Shown here piece by piece: positions 9,059-17,610 of a stretch of 64,000 nt of DNA. Position 1 is the first letter of the stretch. Every line of letters begins with the position of its first letter. Location of the stretch: positions 62,001 through 126,000 of the forward strand of contig CABTYO010000004.1 of assembly GCA_902489075.1 (NCBI GenBank), written 5' to 3'. The position numbers were made by a program, and so were the translations under genes. Under the pieces are notes generated by a model. That model made no database searches. It was not told where the DNA came from and was given only the letters and a program-made list of their open reading frames with translations. Origin of the DNA: an uncultured Faecalicatena sp. Lineage in GTDB: Bacteria; Bacillota; Clostridia; Lachnospirales; Lachnospiraceae.

Positions 9059-9393
9059 TGACACGCTCTCCTTTCACATCCTCTGCACTTGCCCTTACAC
9101 AGGCGCCTTTTCACGTCCGCAGAACATTCGTTCTGTTTTCATTATACAGAATTCTACGACGCTTTGCAATCACAACTTTATCTTTTACTCTCCCGTTTTA
9201 TCTTCTATTTTTTTACAGTCAAATCAGATATTCGGAATCGGCTTCGCTGCTTCCTTGGTGAATTTAAAATTTATATTTTTGACATTAATATTAATATTTT
9301 TAATTTTTATATTAAAATATTTAATTCAACTATTGATTTTTTCAATTTGTGTGTTATATTAATACTAAGAACACAAGAAAAGGATGTGATTAT
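9059..9393. other. Divergent intergenic region, extremely AT-rich near 9260-9365
   Basis: This 335-bp gap between ogt (minus) and the DUF2089 operon (plus) carries no gene. The segment 9260-9365 is almost pure A/T with overlapping TTAATATTAATATT-type short palindromes, and contains the plus-strand promoter at 9333-9360. Confidence 0.5.
9333..9360 (+). promoter_or_regulatory. Promoter of the DUF2089 operon
   Basis: TTGATT (9333-9338) and TATATT (9355-9360) with a 16-bp spacer lie 33 bp before the start codon. The surrounding DNA is very AT-rich, which lowers specificity. Confidence 0.45.
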
Positions 9394-9756
9394 ATGAATA
9401 AAGTTATCAGCCGCTGTCCAATCTGCGATAACGAGCTGACCGTAGTGCGGCTCAAATGTGATTCCTGCGATACAGTCATTGAGAATAACTTCCGACTCAG
9501 CAAGTTTGATTACCTTTCCGATGAAGAGCTCTATTTCACAGAGACTTTTATCCGATGCAGAGGGAATATCAAGGAAGTAGAAAAGGAACTGGGGATCTCC
9601 TATCCCACCGTCCGCTCCAAACTGGATGGGGTCATCAAGAAACTGGGATATGAGACGGAATCCGAAGACCAGCGTTCCAAGAAGAAAGAAGAGATCTTAA
9701 AAGCCCTGGAGAACGGAGAAATTACTGCCGAACAGGCAATTACACAGTTAAAGTAG
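9394..9756 (+). CDS. DUF2089 family zinc-ribbon protein
   Basis: 120 residues. Two CxxC pairs near the N terminus (CPICDNELTVVRLKCDSC) form a probable zinc ribbon. A helix-turn-helix-like segment follows (GNIKEVEKELGISYPTVRSKL), then a charged linker and a short ALENGEITAEQAITQLK motif resembling the SHOCT-type helix pair. The layout suggests a small DNA-binding regulator of its own operon. The start at 9394 follows AAAAGGATG. The last motif recurs at the start of the next protein (IEAGTITAEQGAELI), which hints that the two interact or share a module. Function is not established. Confidence 0.85.
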   Translation: MNKVISRCPICDNELTVVRLKCDSCDTVIENNFRLSKFDYLSDEELYFTETFIRCRGNIKEVEKELGISYPTVRSKLDGVIKKLGYETESEDQRSKKKEEILKALENGEITAEQAITQLK

Positions 9757-9777
9757 CATTCGAAAAGGAGAATGAAT

Positions 9778-10164
9778 ATGGATGAAACAATGAGAATTTT
9801 AAAAATGATCGAAGCTGGAACCATCACAGCAGAACAGGGGGCAGAACTCATATCCGCCCTGAATGCAGACGTGCCGGCGCAGCAGACTTCCATCGCAAAG
9901 ACCAGCTATGATAAGAAAATGTTCCGTATCATCGTAGACAGCACCAATGGTGACAAAGTGAACGTCCAGTTTCCAGTCAGCGCAATCAAGAAGATTTTAA
10001 AAGTGACCGGAAAGCTGCCTATCCCGGAACAGGACCTTCAGGGAGTGGATCTGCCTGCAATGATGGATGCTATTTCCGAATGTCTGGAAGACGAAATCGA
10101 CGGAGACTTCGTCAACGTGCAGGCCGCTGATGGGACAACAGTCCGCGTATTTGTAGACAAATAA
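9778..10164 (+). CDS. Conserved protein with SHOCT-like N-terminal helices
   Basis: 128 residues. It opens with ETMRILKMIEAGTITAEQG, the short helical motif often found in front of DUF4097/YvlB-type proteins. The following region of about 80 residues is beta-rich (FRIIVDSTNGDKVNVQFPV) and ends VQAADGTTVRVFVDK. ATG at 9772 is only one base from AAAAGGAG, so the in-frame ATG at 9778 (7-base spacing) is chosen. It lies 21 bp after the DUF2089 gene and is followed at 12 bp by a paralogous half-length protein. Function unknown; no signal peptide or membrane segment. Confidence 0.75.
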   Translation: MDETMRILKMIEAGTITAEQGAELISALNADVPAQQTSIAKTSYDKKMFRIIVDSTNGDKVNVQFPVSAIKKILKVTGKLPIPEQDLQGVDLPAMMDAISECLEDEIDGDFVNVQAADGTTVRVFVDK

Positions 10165-10176
10165 AGGGAGCATGCT

Positions 10177-10440
10177 ATGAAGATAAAGATCAGAACAAAG
10201 GACTTCCGGTTTTCCCTGCCTGTCCCTGTTTCCATGGCCGGATTTGTCCTTAAGTTTCTCCCGGAAAGGCTGTTCATTGAGATGAGAACAAATATTCCTC
10301 AACCCTATGCAGCCCTGGTCACAAGAGAGAACCTGAATATGATTCTTTGGGAATGTATGGATATTATAAAGGAAAACAAAGGTCTGGAAATCGTACATGT
10401 GGAGGCTTCTGACGGGACGTTTGTGTCGATCCGGTTATAG
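10177..10440 (+). CDS. Small conserved protein, third gene of the DUF2089 operon
   Basis: 87 residues, starting after AAAGGGAGCATGCT. It resembles the C-terminal half of the preceding protein: both have a F-R-[IF]-x-[VL] opening strand, an internal amphipathic helix and a closing strand of the type V-x-A-x-D-G-T-x-V. It therefore looks like a duplicated domain without the SHOCT-like helices. No catalytic motif or transmembrane segment is seen. Transcription ends at the strong hairpin at 10524. Confidence 0.75.
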   Translation: MKIKIRTKDFRFSLPVPVSMAGFVLKFLPERLFIEMRTNIPQPYAALVTRENLNMILWECMDIIKENKGLEIVHVEASDGTFVSIRL

Positions 10441-10523
10441 AAATTGCTTTAGATGATTATTGTACCACGAAAACCAAACTCGTAAAAGCCCCCTGTGAAC
10501 AATTCTCCTTCCCACAAAACTAT

Positions 10524-10575
10524 AAGAACCCTGTAATGCTATTAAACGAAATGAGCATTACAGGGTTCTTATTTT
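10524..10575. terminator. Bidirectional intrinsic terminator
   Basis: A perfect 17-bp stem (10524-10540 with 10554-10570, arm AAGAACCCTGTAATGCT) around a 13-nt loop, followed on the plus strand by ATTTT. It separates the DUF2089 operon (plus) from the convergent oleate hydratase gene (minus). Confidence 0.9.
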
Positions 10576-10663
10576 CTAAACAACTATAGATATGCTACCG
10601 TATATCAAAGCATTTATTTACTTACTTTACAAAATCTCTTCCACGCAGCCGATCCAGAATCTC

Positions 10664-12637
10664 TTACATGCCTTCTTTCAGCACGTTATGATCTCTCAGC
10701 AGTTTCTCCACAACGGTTCCCTTCACCAGTCCGATCAATGGCTTTTTCAGTACATTCAGCGGCCCCGGCAGTTCGATCTCAAGCGGAGATTTTCCGTCCA
10801 TAAGCTTCACAGAGCTGTCGAGCAGCTCGCGGACATCATAGACGCTTCCCCATACTTCCGGCACACCTCTGTCCACGCCAAGCAGGCCATAGACTGCCTC
10901 CATCGCGGTCCTTACGGAGTATTCTGTTGTGAAAACGGTATCTCTCGGTGTATCGGCAAACTGTCCGAGGAATGCGAAGTTCACACATCCATCCGGGATG
11001 ACATCCGGGCGGTCACCTTTTGTTCTCGGCATAAAGAATGCTGTGATATAAGGCATCATGGTCGGAACGCAGACTGCACTGTGTTCTGCCAGCTCTGGTA
11101 TCTGTTCGGTCGGAACTCCAATATGATAGAGCCACTCTTCTGTAATTTCTTTTCCGGTACAGTCTCTCATCGGCTTCTTCACATAGTCGCCTTCCACATC
11201 TGTAAATAGACCATATACCCAGACACAGACCTTCTCCGGGTCCTGCCCCTTGAACTGCGGCTGCCTGTTGATGGTCCAGCTCATCAGCCATCTGGAATCC
11301 TTACAGCTTACGATACCTCCTGTTACCACCTTGCCGCTTCTTGGATCGCGTTTGCAGATGTTGGTAATATAAGGAATGATCTTGTCATCCAGTGTTGTAA
11401 TTGTCGCAGATTCCCAGTTTGTCTTCGGGATATCAGAACAGAATTTCTCCGGGTGACCGAAGGATGGGTCCTGTTTTGCGATATTTTTCCAGAGGTTCCA
11501 GCAACCGCTCGTTCTGACCTCTGCATCCCCATTTGGAGCATGGTTCTGGTCTCCATAAATTGTTCCCTCAGTACAGCTTCCATTTGTGACAAATACAAGG
11601 TCATTTTCTGTCAGCAGAATTCCCTTTTCCACGCCTTTTACCTTGCATTCAATGGCTGTTGCCACTTTTTTGCCTTCCTTAATGTCGAAGAGTACATTGG
11701 TCACTTCTGTATTGAACTGGAAGTCAACACCTGCTGCCTCCAGATATCTCTGCATTGGCAGGATCAAGGATTCATACTGATTATATTTCGTAAATTTCAG
11801 GGCGCTGAAATCCGGCAGTCCTGCGATATGGTGGATGAATCTCTGGAAATATAACTTCATCTCTAATGCGCTGTGCCAGTTTTCAAATGCAAACATGGTC
11901 CGCCAGTACAGCCAGAAAGTAGAGTCAAATACTTCCTCGTCGAATACATCTTCTATTTTCTTATCATACAGATCTTCATCTTTTGTCATGAAAAGCTTCA
12001 TGATCTCCATGCAGCCCTTCTGGCTTAAATTGAACTTTCCGTCTGTGTGTGCGTCTTCTCCGCGGTTCACGGTCGCACGGCACAGAGAATAGTTCGGGTC
12101 ATGCTTATTCAGCCAGTAATATTCATCCAATACAGACACATCCGGCGTCTCAATGGACGGAATACTGCGGAAAAGATCCCATAGACATTCGAAGTGGTTC
12201 TCCATCTCACGTCCGCCGCGCATGATATAGCCGCGGGTTGCGTCAAAAATTCCGTCACATGCTCCGCCTGCGATATCCATTGCCTCTAAAATGTGGATGT
12301 GGGAGCCTTCCATCTGCCCGTCACGCACCAGGAAGCAGGCTGCTGCCAGAGAAGCCAGACCGCTTCCTACGATGTAAGCGCTCTTGTCATCCACACCTTC
12401 CGGTTTTTCCGGACGTGCGAATGCTTCATAGTTACCGTTGGTATAATAGATACCCTTGCTGTTCTTCTCATGTTTGCCGAGTTCTGTATTGCGGTATTCA
12501 TTTTCACCACTTGAAACTTTCTCTTCTTTCTTCTCTGCTTCCTTATTCTCTTTTGATCTCTTAGCATATAATGCAGCCGCACCTGCACCAACTGCGATTG
12601 CAGAAGCAACACCTAATTTTGTTCCCTTTTTTGACAT
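10664..12637 (-). CDS. ohyA: Oleate hydratase with hydrophobic N-terminal extension
   Basis: A 657-residue FAD enzyme (67-kDa myosin-cross-reactive antigen family) that adds water to the cis-9 double bond of oleate or linoleate to give 10-hydroxy fatty acids. This detoxifies unsaturated fatty acids in gut bacteria. The usual family start YYTNGNYEAFARPEKPEG begins only at about residue 64; the dinucleotide motif IVGSGLASLAAA follows at about 89, then GGACDG and RGGREMENHFECLWD. The first ~62 residues are extra: an Ala/Gly-rich hydrophobic stretch (residues 8-24) followed by a highly charged K/E linker, resembling a membrane anchor. A TetR regulator lies upstream on the same strand. Confidence 0.93.
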   Translation of the reverse strand: MSKKGTKLGVASAIAVGAGAAALYAKRSKENKEAEKKEEKVSSGENEYRNTELGKHEKNSKGIYYTNGNYEAFARPEKPEGVDDKSAYIVGSGLASLAAACFLVRDGQMEGSHIHILEAMDIAGGACDGIFDATRGYIMRGGREMENHFECLWDLFRSIPSIETPDVSVLDEYYWLNKHDPNYSLCRATVNRGEDAHTDGKFNLSQKGCMEIMKLFMTKDEDLYDKKIEDVFDEEVFDSTFWLYWRTMFAFENWHSALEMKLYFQRFIHHIAGLPDFSALKFTKYNQYESLILPMQRYLEAAGVDFQFNTEVTNVLFDIKEGKKVATAIECKVKGVEKGILLTENDLVFVTNGSCTEGTIYGDQNHAPNGDAEVRTSGCWNLWKNIAKQDPSFGHPEKFCSDIPKTNWESATITTLDDKIIPYITNICKRDPRSGKVVTGGIVSCKDSRWLMSWTINRQPQFKGQDPEKVCVWVYGLFTDVEGDYVKKPMRDCTGKEITEEWLYHIGVPTEQIPELAEHSAVCVPTMMPYITAFFMPRTKGDRPDVIPDGCVNFAFLGQFADTPRDTVFTTEYSVRTAMEAVYGLLGVDRGVPEVWGSVYDVRELLDSSVKLMDGKSPLEIELPGPLNVLKKPLIGLVKGTVVEKLLRDHNVLKEGM

Positions 12638-12723
12638 AACCGTGACCGCCTTTCTAAAATTGTTTTCACCATTTCCAGGTAAAACAGATTGATATACTGT
12701 TGTTTTATAAGATGCCCTTTGTG

Positions 12724-12756
12724 GACTTTCTGTATTCCAATAGACTTTCTCTATTC
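12724..12756. promoter_or_regulatory. Candidate TetR operator upstream of oleate hydratase
   Basis: Two near-identical 14-mers (GACTTTCTGTATTC at 12724 and GACTTTCTCTATTC at 12743) repeat with a 19-bp period. The second lies in an inverted repeat AATAGA-N5-TCTATT (12739-12755). The site is about 90-120 bp ahead of the ohyA start and downstream of the TetR gene. Binding by that TetR is inferred from position only. Confidence 0.4.
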
Positions 12757-12815
12757 AAATGGGCTTCTTATCTTTGCTACAGTCACATCATAGTCTTTTC
12801 TATGGCGGCATGCAA

Positions 12816-12868
12816 TTTACAAAACAGGAGATTTGATAAGTTTTTTATCAAATCTCCTGTTTTGTAAA
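12816..12868 (-). terminator. 24-bp perfect hairpin at the end of the TetR gene
   Basis: Arms 12816-12839 and 12845-12868 are fully complementary around a 5-nt loop. The outer arm supplies the last seven codons and stop of the TetR gene. On the minus strand the descending arm ends in CTGTTTTGTAAATT, so it may act as a terminator, although the U-tract is embedded in the stem. Confidence 0.6.
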
Positions 12869-13411
12869 GTTATGTATTGAGTTCGTGATATTTCCCTTCA
12901 AAGTAGTACTGAGCTGTTCCGTGATTTCCTGATAATCTTCCTTCATCCCCTGCTTGATCCAGTCCAGCATTATCCCCACAAATCCATACTTGTAGAAATC
13001 TGCGATGAAGGCCTTCTCTTCCTCCGTAATCTCAAGCCCGGCAGACTTTTCCTGCACCACACCCATCAGCAGGTTATGGGTCAGCTTAAACAGGTAATTT
13101 TCGATCTGCTCTCTGCTCAGCGTATGGTAAACATTCATGATAAAGGGCTTGTTCTCAATCACCGCCTCGAAAATCTGCTCAAGCCCCTCCTGCCAGGTGT
13201 CGTACGTCTTCTTCCCCTGTAAAGCTTTCGTCGCATCCTCCAGGCAGACCCACTCTACCAGGTCATAGATGTCCTTAAAATGATAGTAGAACGCCATGCG
13301 GCTGATGCCGCAGTCGTTCGTCAGGTCGCTGATTGTGATTTTATCGATTGGCTTCTGGAGGAGCAGCTTCTTTAAAGATGCCTCCAGGGCGTATTTTGTA
13401 GTGTTAGACAT
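12848..13411 (-). CDS. TetR family transcriptional regulator
   Basis: 187 residues. The N-terminal HTH contains KITISDLTNDCGISRMAFYYHFKD, and the ligand/dimer domain ends with a short C-terminal helix, in the manner of DhaS-like TetR proteins. ATG at 13411 follows AGGAAAGGATTTAAT; a longer upstream frame lacks a ribosome site and overlaps the preceding gene. The gene starts 13 bp after the AAA/PD-(D/E)XK gene ends and precedes ohyA by about 210 bp. A fatty-acid-responsive repressor of ohyA is the simplest role (inference). Its 3' end is embedded in a 24-bp hairpin. Confidence 0.85.
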   Translation of the reverse strand: MSNTTKYALEASLKKLLLQKPIDKITISDLTNDCGISRMAFYYHFKDIYDLVEWVCLEDATKALQGKKTYDTWQEGLEQIFEAVIENKPFIMNVYHTLSREQIENYLFKLTHNLLMGVVQEKSAGLEITEEEKAFIADFYKYGFVGIMLDWIKQGMKEDYQEITEQLSTTLKGNITNSIHNFTKQEI

Positions 13412-13424
13412 ATTAAATCCTTTC

Positions 13425-15119
13425 CTATTCGTCTGTTCTGTACAGCGCAATGCATCCCTTCTTAAAGAAACACACTCCATATTTCAGCACTTCACGATAC
13501 CCTTCACTCCTCAGTGCTGCCTCATAATCCTTCTCTTCAATCTGCCTGAGTGCCTTATGACACAATTCTTCCATCTCTGAATAACTTCGTGCCACCTTCA
13601 ATTCCAGAATCACCGCACGCCCGCGGAATTTCTGTTCTTTCATAATGATATCTGACCTGCCGCTGCCACTCTCTCTGTTAGACAGAATCTCATATCTTCC
13701 GGAACTTTTTAACAGTCCCACCAGAAAACCATGATAGTAATTTTCTGCATAATCAAAGAAACTGATCGATTCTGCCAATTGTTCAGAAATAAACTCCCCT
13801 AATGCAACACTGTCACCATTTTCAATTGCATCCAGCAAAGGAGTCATATCCTGCTGTTTCACTCTCTTTTCAAACCATTTCAAAATTGTCTGCCGATAAA
13901 TAAAACGCACTTCAATATTCGGTATGGAAAGGGTTAGATAAGTAAATTCTTCTTCTCTTCGTTCGCCCGCCTTTTTCAGATACCCCGTGAAGAACAGAAA
14001 ATTCCACAGGTTGTCCTGAGATTCGTAAATATCTCCATAAGTGATGTCTTCATGCACAGGCTTTTCTATCGTCTCTCCGGTAACTAAACGTTCAATCTCA
14101 CTCCTGGTCTCCAAATCAGCTCTTTCCACTAATTCCCGGATGATACTGTTGGAGGAAGTATTGGACCAGTATGGCTCGGGAAATGCATCCGGCTTCATGA
14201 CCACTGCATCTACATAGTTCAAAATACTCCAAGGATTGTAGATTTCTGTATCTCCAAACAGATAACCGTCATACCATTTCCTGACTTCATCCTGCTTCCT
14301 AGACAGGTCATAGTAAGAAAGGATCTCTGTTACCTCTTCCTGTGTAAATCCAAAACTGTCAGAATATCCGCCTGATAGAATAGAGTGGATTTTTAAATTA
14401 TTCAGCCCGGTAAAAATACTTTCTTTGCTGATCCGCAGGCATCCGGTAATCACAGCAAATTCCAGATGAGGATTTGTTTTCAGCACGGATTCAAACAGCG
14501 TCCGGATAAAATCACTCATCGTATCATAAAAACCACGAAAATATGCATTTTCAAGGGGTACATCATACTCATCAATCAGAATCACTGTTTTCCTGCCATA
14601 CTCCTCAGATAAAAGCCGGGACAAAAATGCCAGTGCATCCGCATAATCTGCAAGCTCTCCCTGCCCGGACATGAGTAACCGGAAACGTTCACAATCTGCT
14701 CCCTCTGTCAGCTTTGACAACAGGAAAGCATGTCTCCTGAATTCGTCTGCTATTGTACGCCTTAACATCTGAAATGCCGTATCAAAATCGGGCTGCCTGG
14801 CAGACTTCAATGACAGATTAATCACTGGATATTTTCCCTGATGTGACAGATATCGTTCTCCACATGTGCTGATCTTAAGCCCATTGAAAAGAAAACTGTT
14901 ATCTGCCAGCGCTCCATCCGTTCCTTTCTCTGCTTCGAAGAAATATCTGAGCATACTTAAATTCAGTGTCTTTCCGAATCTGCGCGGCCTGGTGATCAGA
15001 TTGACTTTTCCTGCACTATCTAACAGTTCTTTTATCATCAATGTCTTATCTACATAGTATAAATCCTTTTCAATCATCTCCCGGAAATCTTCATATCCGA
15101 TCGGTATGGCTTTTCTCAT
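13425..15119 (-). CDS. AAA-ATPase-like/PD-(D/E)XK nuclease family protein
   Basis: 564 residues of the large AAA-ATPase-like (PF09820-type) plus PD-(D/E)XK (PF08011-type) family. It opens with IGYEDFREMIEKDLYYVDKT and has the Walker A-like LITRPRRFGKTLNLSML, Walker B VILIDEYDVPLENA, the family motif TGCLRISKESIFTGLNN, and a C-terminal nuclease-like core SGRSDIIMKE...AVILELKVA. ATG at 15119 is preceded by a weak AAAGGGCGG. A second full-length paralogue lies at 60608-62290. These proteins are multi-copy in gut Clostridia and Bacteroidetes. Their role is unknown; mobile-element or defence links are proposed but unproven. Confidence 0.85.
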   Translation of the reverse strand: MRKAIPIGYEDFREMIEKDLYYVDKTLMIKELLDSAGKVNLITRPRRFGKTLNLSMLRYFFEAEKGTDGALADNSFLFNGLKISTCGERYLSHQGKYPVINLSLKSARQPDFDTAFQMLRRTIADEFRRHAFLLSKLTEGADCERFRLLMSGQGELADYADALAFLSRLLSEEYGRKTVILIDEYDVPLENAYFRGFYDTMSDFIRTLFESVLKTNPHLEFAVITGCLRISKESIFTGLNNLKIHSILSGGYSDSFGFTQEEVTEILSYYDLSRKQDEVRKWYDGYLFGDTEIYNPWSILNYVDAVVMKPDAFPEPYWSNTSSNSIIRELVERADLETRSEIERLVTGETIEKPVHEDITYGDIYESQDNLWNFLFFTGYLKKAGERREEEFTYLTLSIPNIEVRFIYRQTILKWFEKRVKQQDMTPLLDAIENGDSVALGEFISEQLAESISFFDYAENYYHGFLVGLLKSSGRYEILSNRESGSGRSDIIMKEQKFRGRAVILELKVARSYSEMEELCHKALRQIEEKDYEAALRSEGYREVLKYGVCFFKKGCIALYRTDE

Positions 15120-15207
15120 TGCAATCCGCCCTTTCTGGTGGTGTTCTTTTATCATTATACCCAGAATACGGCAGCATTGCAATAAATCAATGACTTTCCA
15201 CCTGCCC

Positions 15208-15236
15208 AAAAAGGCGCAGCATCCACCCGCTGCGCC
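15208..15236 (-). terminator. Intrinsic terminator of the catabolic operon
   Basis: GC-rich 8-bp stem GGCGCAGC/GCTGCGCC (15213-15220 with 15229-15236), loop 8 nt, followed on the minus strand by TTTTT. It lies about 55 bp past the dctP-like stop codon at 15290 and closes the long minus-strand operon. Confidence 0.9.
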
Positions 15237-15289
15237 AAAACTTTCTTTTGATTCCCCCGATTTAAAGACGAGATTCGAACTCTGCCTTC

Positions 15290-16309
15290 CTACTTCTCCC
15301 CCGAAATATACAACTCCACCAGCTCATCCCCGACCTGTCCTTGTATCTCTTCATAAAGCGGTTCACACACCTTACGCATCTTCTCGAAGACTTCATCCGA
15401 CAGTTCGATCACCTCAGTCCCCGACTCCTCCATGATCTGCATCCTGTCATCGACTCTCTCATCGGCCTGCTGCCTCGCGTAGGCCGTAGCAATCGTCCCC
15501 GCCTCAGTAATGATCTCCTGCTGTTTCTCATCGAGTCCCTGGAAGAGCTCATCACTCACATACAGGCTGATGTAATGCGGCAGATGGTTCGTCTCCACCA
15601 CATAATCCTGCTGCTCATACAATTTTCCTGAGACAATCACCTCACATGGATTCTCCTCCGCATCAATCGTATTCTGCTGCAATCCGATATAGACCTCACT
15701 GAATGCCATTGGGGTAGGATTGGCGCCCAATGCCTGCCAGAAAGCAAGATGATTTGCATTTTCCATGGTCCGTATCTTCTGGCCTTTAAAATCAGATAAC
15801 TTCGTGATCTTCTTATTCGTCGTCATCACGCGGAACCCCTGGTCCGCCATGCCCAGCAGCTGATACCCATTCTGCTCGAATATATCCACGATCTTCTCAT
15901 AAAATTCAGGGTTATCCACCGCTTCCCTCGCTTCTTCAATTGTCTGGAAAGCTACCGGCAGATCAAAAACTGCCATCTCCGGCATAAAGCTCACCTGTGG
16001 AGCTGTACTCTGTACGACAAAGGGAATATCCCCCTCCTTGCAGCTTTCCAGCAGTTCCCGGTCATTGCCGACCGTAGAATTGGGGTAGATCTCGATATGC
16101 ATCCTGCCATCGCTTAAGGTCTCCACCTCCTCGGCAAATTTCTCCGCAAAGACCTGTGTGACCGTATCTTCCGGGCTGCCTGTTCCGAGAGGCCATGAGT
16201 ACGTCTGTACGTCGTCCTTACTTTCTTTTTCTTTCGCGCATCCCGCCATACAGACTGTAAGTAACGCTGCAAGAAGGATACAAAATACCCGCATTTTTTT
16301 ATTTTTCAC
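15290..16309 (-). CDS. TRAP transporter substrate-binding lipoprotein, DctP family
   Basis: 339 residues. Signal peptide with lipobox (VCMAGC, lipidated Cys24) anchors it outside the membrane. The DctP fold is shown by the conserved Arg region GQKIRTMENANHLAFWQALGA and the helix IGLQQNTIDAEENP, where TRAP binding proteins hold the carboxylate of their ligand. It is last in the operon after the two TRAP permease genes. DctP-type ligands are nearly always organic acids, which suggests that the operon substrate is a carboxylate. Confidence 0.93.
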   Translation of the reverse strand: MKNKKMRVFCILLAALLTVCMAGCAKEKESKDDVQTYSWPLGTGSPEDTVTQVFAEKFAEEVETLSDGRMHIEIYPNSTVGNDRELLESCKEGDIPFVVQSTAPQVSFMPEMAVFDLPVAFQTIEEAREAVDNPEFYEKIVDIFEQNGYQLLGMADQGFRVMTTNKKITKLSDFKGQKIRTMENANHLAFWQALGANPTPMAFSEVYIGLQQNTIDAEENPCEVIVSGKLYEQQDYVVETNHLPHYISLYVSDELFQGLDEKQQEIITEAGTIATAYARQQADERVDDRMQIMEESGTEVIELSDEVFEKMRKVCEPLYEEIQGQVGDELVELYISGEK

Positions 16310-16323
16310 ACGCCTTTCCTCCT

Positions 16324-17610
16324 TTACAATGCCAGACTGATTGCCGGAATAAACGTAATGAGCATTAACGCAATCAGGAAAATAATGATCAGTGGAAACG
16401 CCTTTTTCGCAATGCTCATGACCGGAATATCCGAAAGTGAGCTTGCCACAAACAGGTTGACTCCGATCGGCGGAGTCACAAAACCGATCGCCAGGTTGAT
16501 GACCATGACAATACCGAACTGCACCGGACTCATTCCAATCTGCACGATGATAGGCAGAAGGATCGGAGTCGTAATCAGGATAGCCGGGCTCGTGTCCATA
16601 ACCATTCCAACAATTAACAGGAACAGATTAATCACAATTAGAATCACAACAGCACCTGTAAAGTTATCCAGAATCCAGCCACTGATCGCCTGTGGCACCT
16701 GCATCAATGTGAGTACCCTCGAAAATGCTGTGGAAGCAATCAAGATAAACATCAGCGGTCCATATGTATGCACTGCCTCGGAGCAAATTGCGATGACATC
16801 CTTTATTTTCAGCGTTTTATAGATCACAATACTGACAAATAATGCATAAAATACCGAAATCACAGCAGCTTCTGTAGGAGACGCGATACCTCCGTAAATA
16901 CATCCCAGTATGATGACCGGTGTCAGAAGTGCCCAGATCCCTTCCTTCATCAGGTGCAGGAATCCCCGTTTTCTCAGAATATCAACCACTTCTTCAATCT
17001 TTTCCCGGTCTTCTCCGTATCTCCGGCAATAATAGCTGGCATACAGCATCAGAAGCACTGCAATCAGAATTCCCGGAACAATACCGGCCTTGAACAGCGC
17101 GCCTACGGATTCACCGGATGCCATGGAATACAGGATATAGGGGATGCTCGGAGGGATAATCACACCCAGGCCGCCTGCCACTGCCACGATGGCTGTGGAA
17201 AATGTTTTATCATATCCCAGATTGATCAGGATCGGAATGGTCATGCTTCCTACCGCCGCTACCGTTGCCGGAGCGGAACCGGAAATGGCACCATAGAACA
17301 GGCACGTTATGATGACCGCACAGGGCACTCCTGCCCTTCTTTTCCCGATAAAATAGGTGAAAATATCAAATAACTTCCTGGACACGCCGCCCCGCGCCAT
17401 AATGATACCGGACAGTACGAACATCGGTATCGCCAGCAGAGGGAAGCTGTCCACGCCGCCTAACATAGAGCGGATCACATAAGAAACACTGGCAGGAAAA
17501 TCCGCATCAAATGCTCCCGGCAGGATCGATGCGATTCCCAGTGAGGAAGCGATCGGCAGGGAAATGAACAATAATATAATAAAGATCAGAAATACGCCTA
17601 CTGCTGACAT
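16324..17610 (-). CDS. TRAP transporter large permease, DctM family
   Basis: 428 residues, highly hydrophobic, about 12-13 transmembrane segments. The family motif GAISGSAPATVAAVGSMTIP is present, with PPSIPYILYSMASGESV and the C-terminal GFVTPPIGVNLFVASSL. The start at 17610 (MSAVGVF) follows GAGGGGGATGAAAAC. A longer in-frame extension is just the DctQ gene read in another frame. It overlaps the end of the small permease gene by 13 bp. It forms the ion-coupled channel of the TRAP system. Confidence 0.93.
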   Translation of the reverse strand: MSAVGVFLIFIILLFISLPIASSLGIASILPGAFDADFPASVSYVIRSMLGGVDSFPLLAIPMFVLSGIIMARGGVSRKLFDIFTYFIGKRRAGVPCAVIITCLFYGAISGSAPATVAAVGSMTIPILINLGYDKTFSTAIVAVAGGLGVIIPPSIPYILYSMASGESVGALFKAGIVPGILIAVLLMLYASYYCRRYGEDREKIEEVVDILRKRGFLHLMKEGIWALLTPVIILGCIYGGIASPTEAAVISVFYALFVSIVIYKTLKIKDVIAICSEAVHTYGPLMFILIASTAFSRVLTLMQVPQAISGWILDNFTGAVVILIVINLFLLIVGMVMDTSPAILITTPILLPIIVQIGMSPVQFGIVMVINLAIGFVTPPIGVNLFVASSLSDIPVMSIAKKAFPLIIIFLIALMLITFIPAISLAL

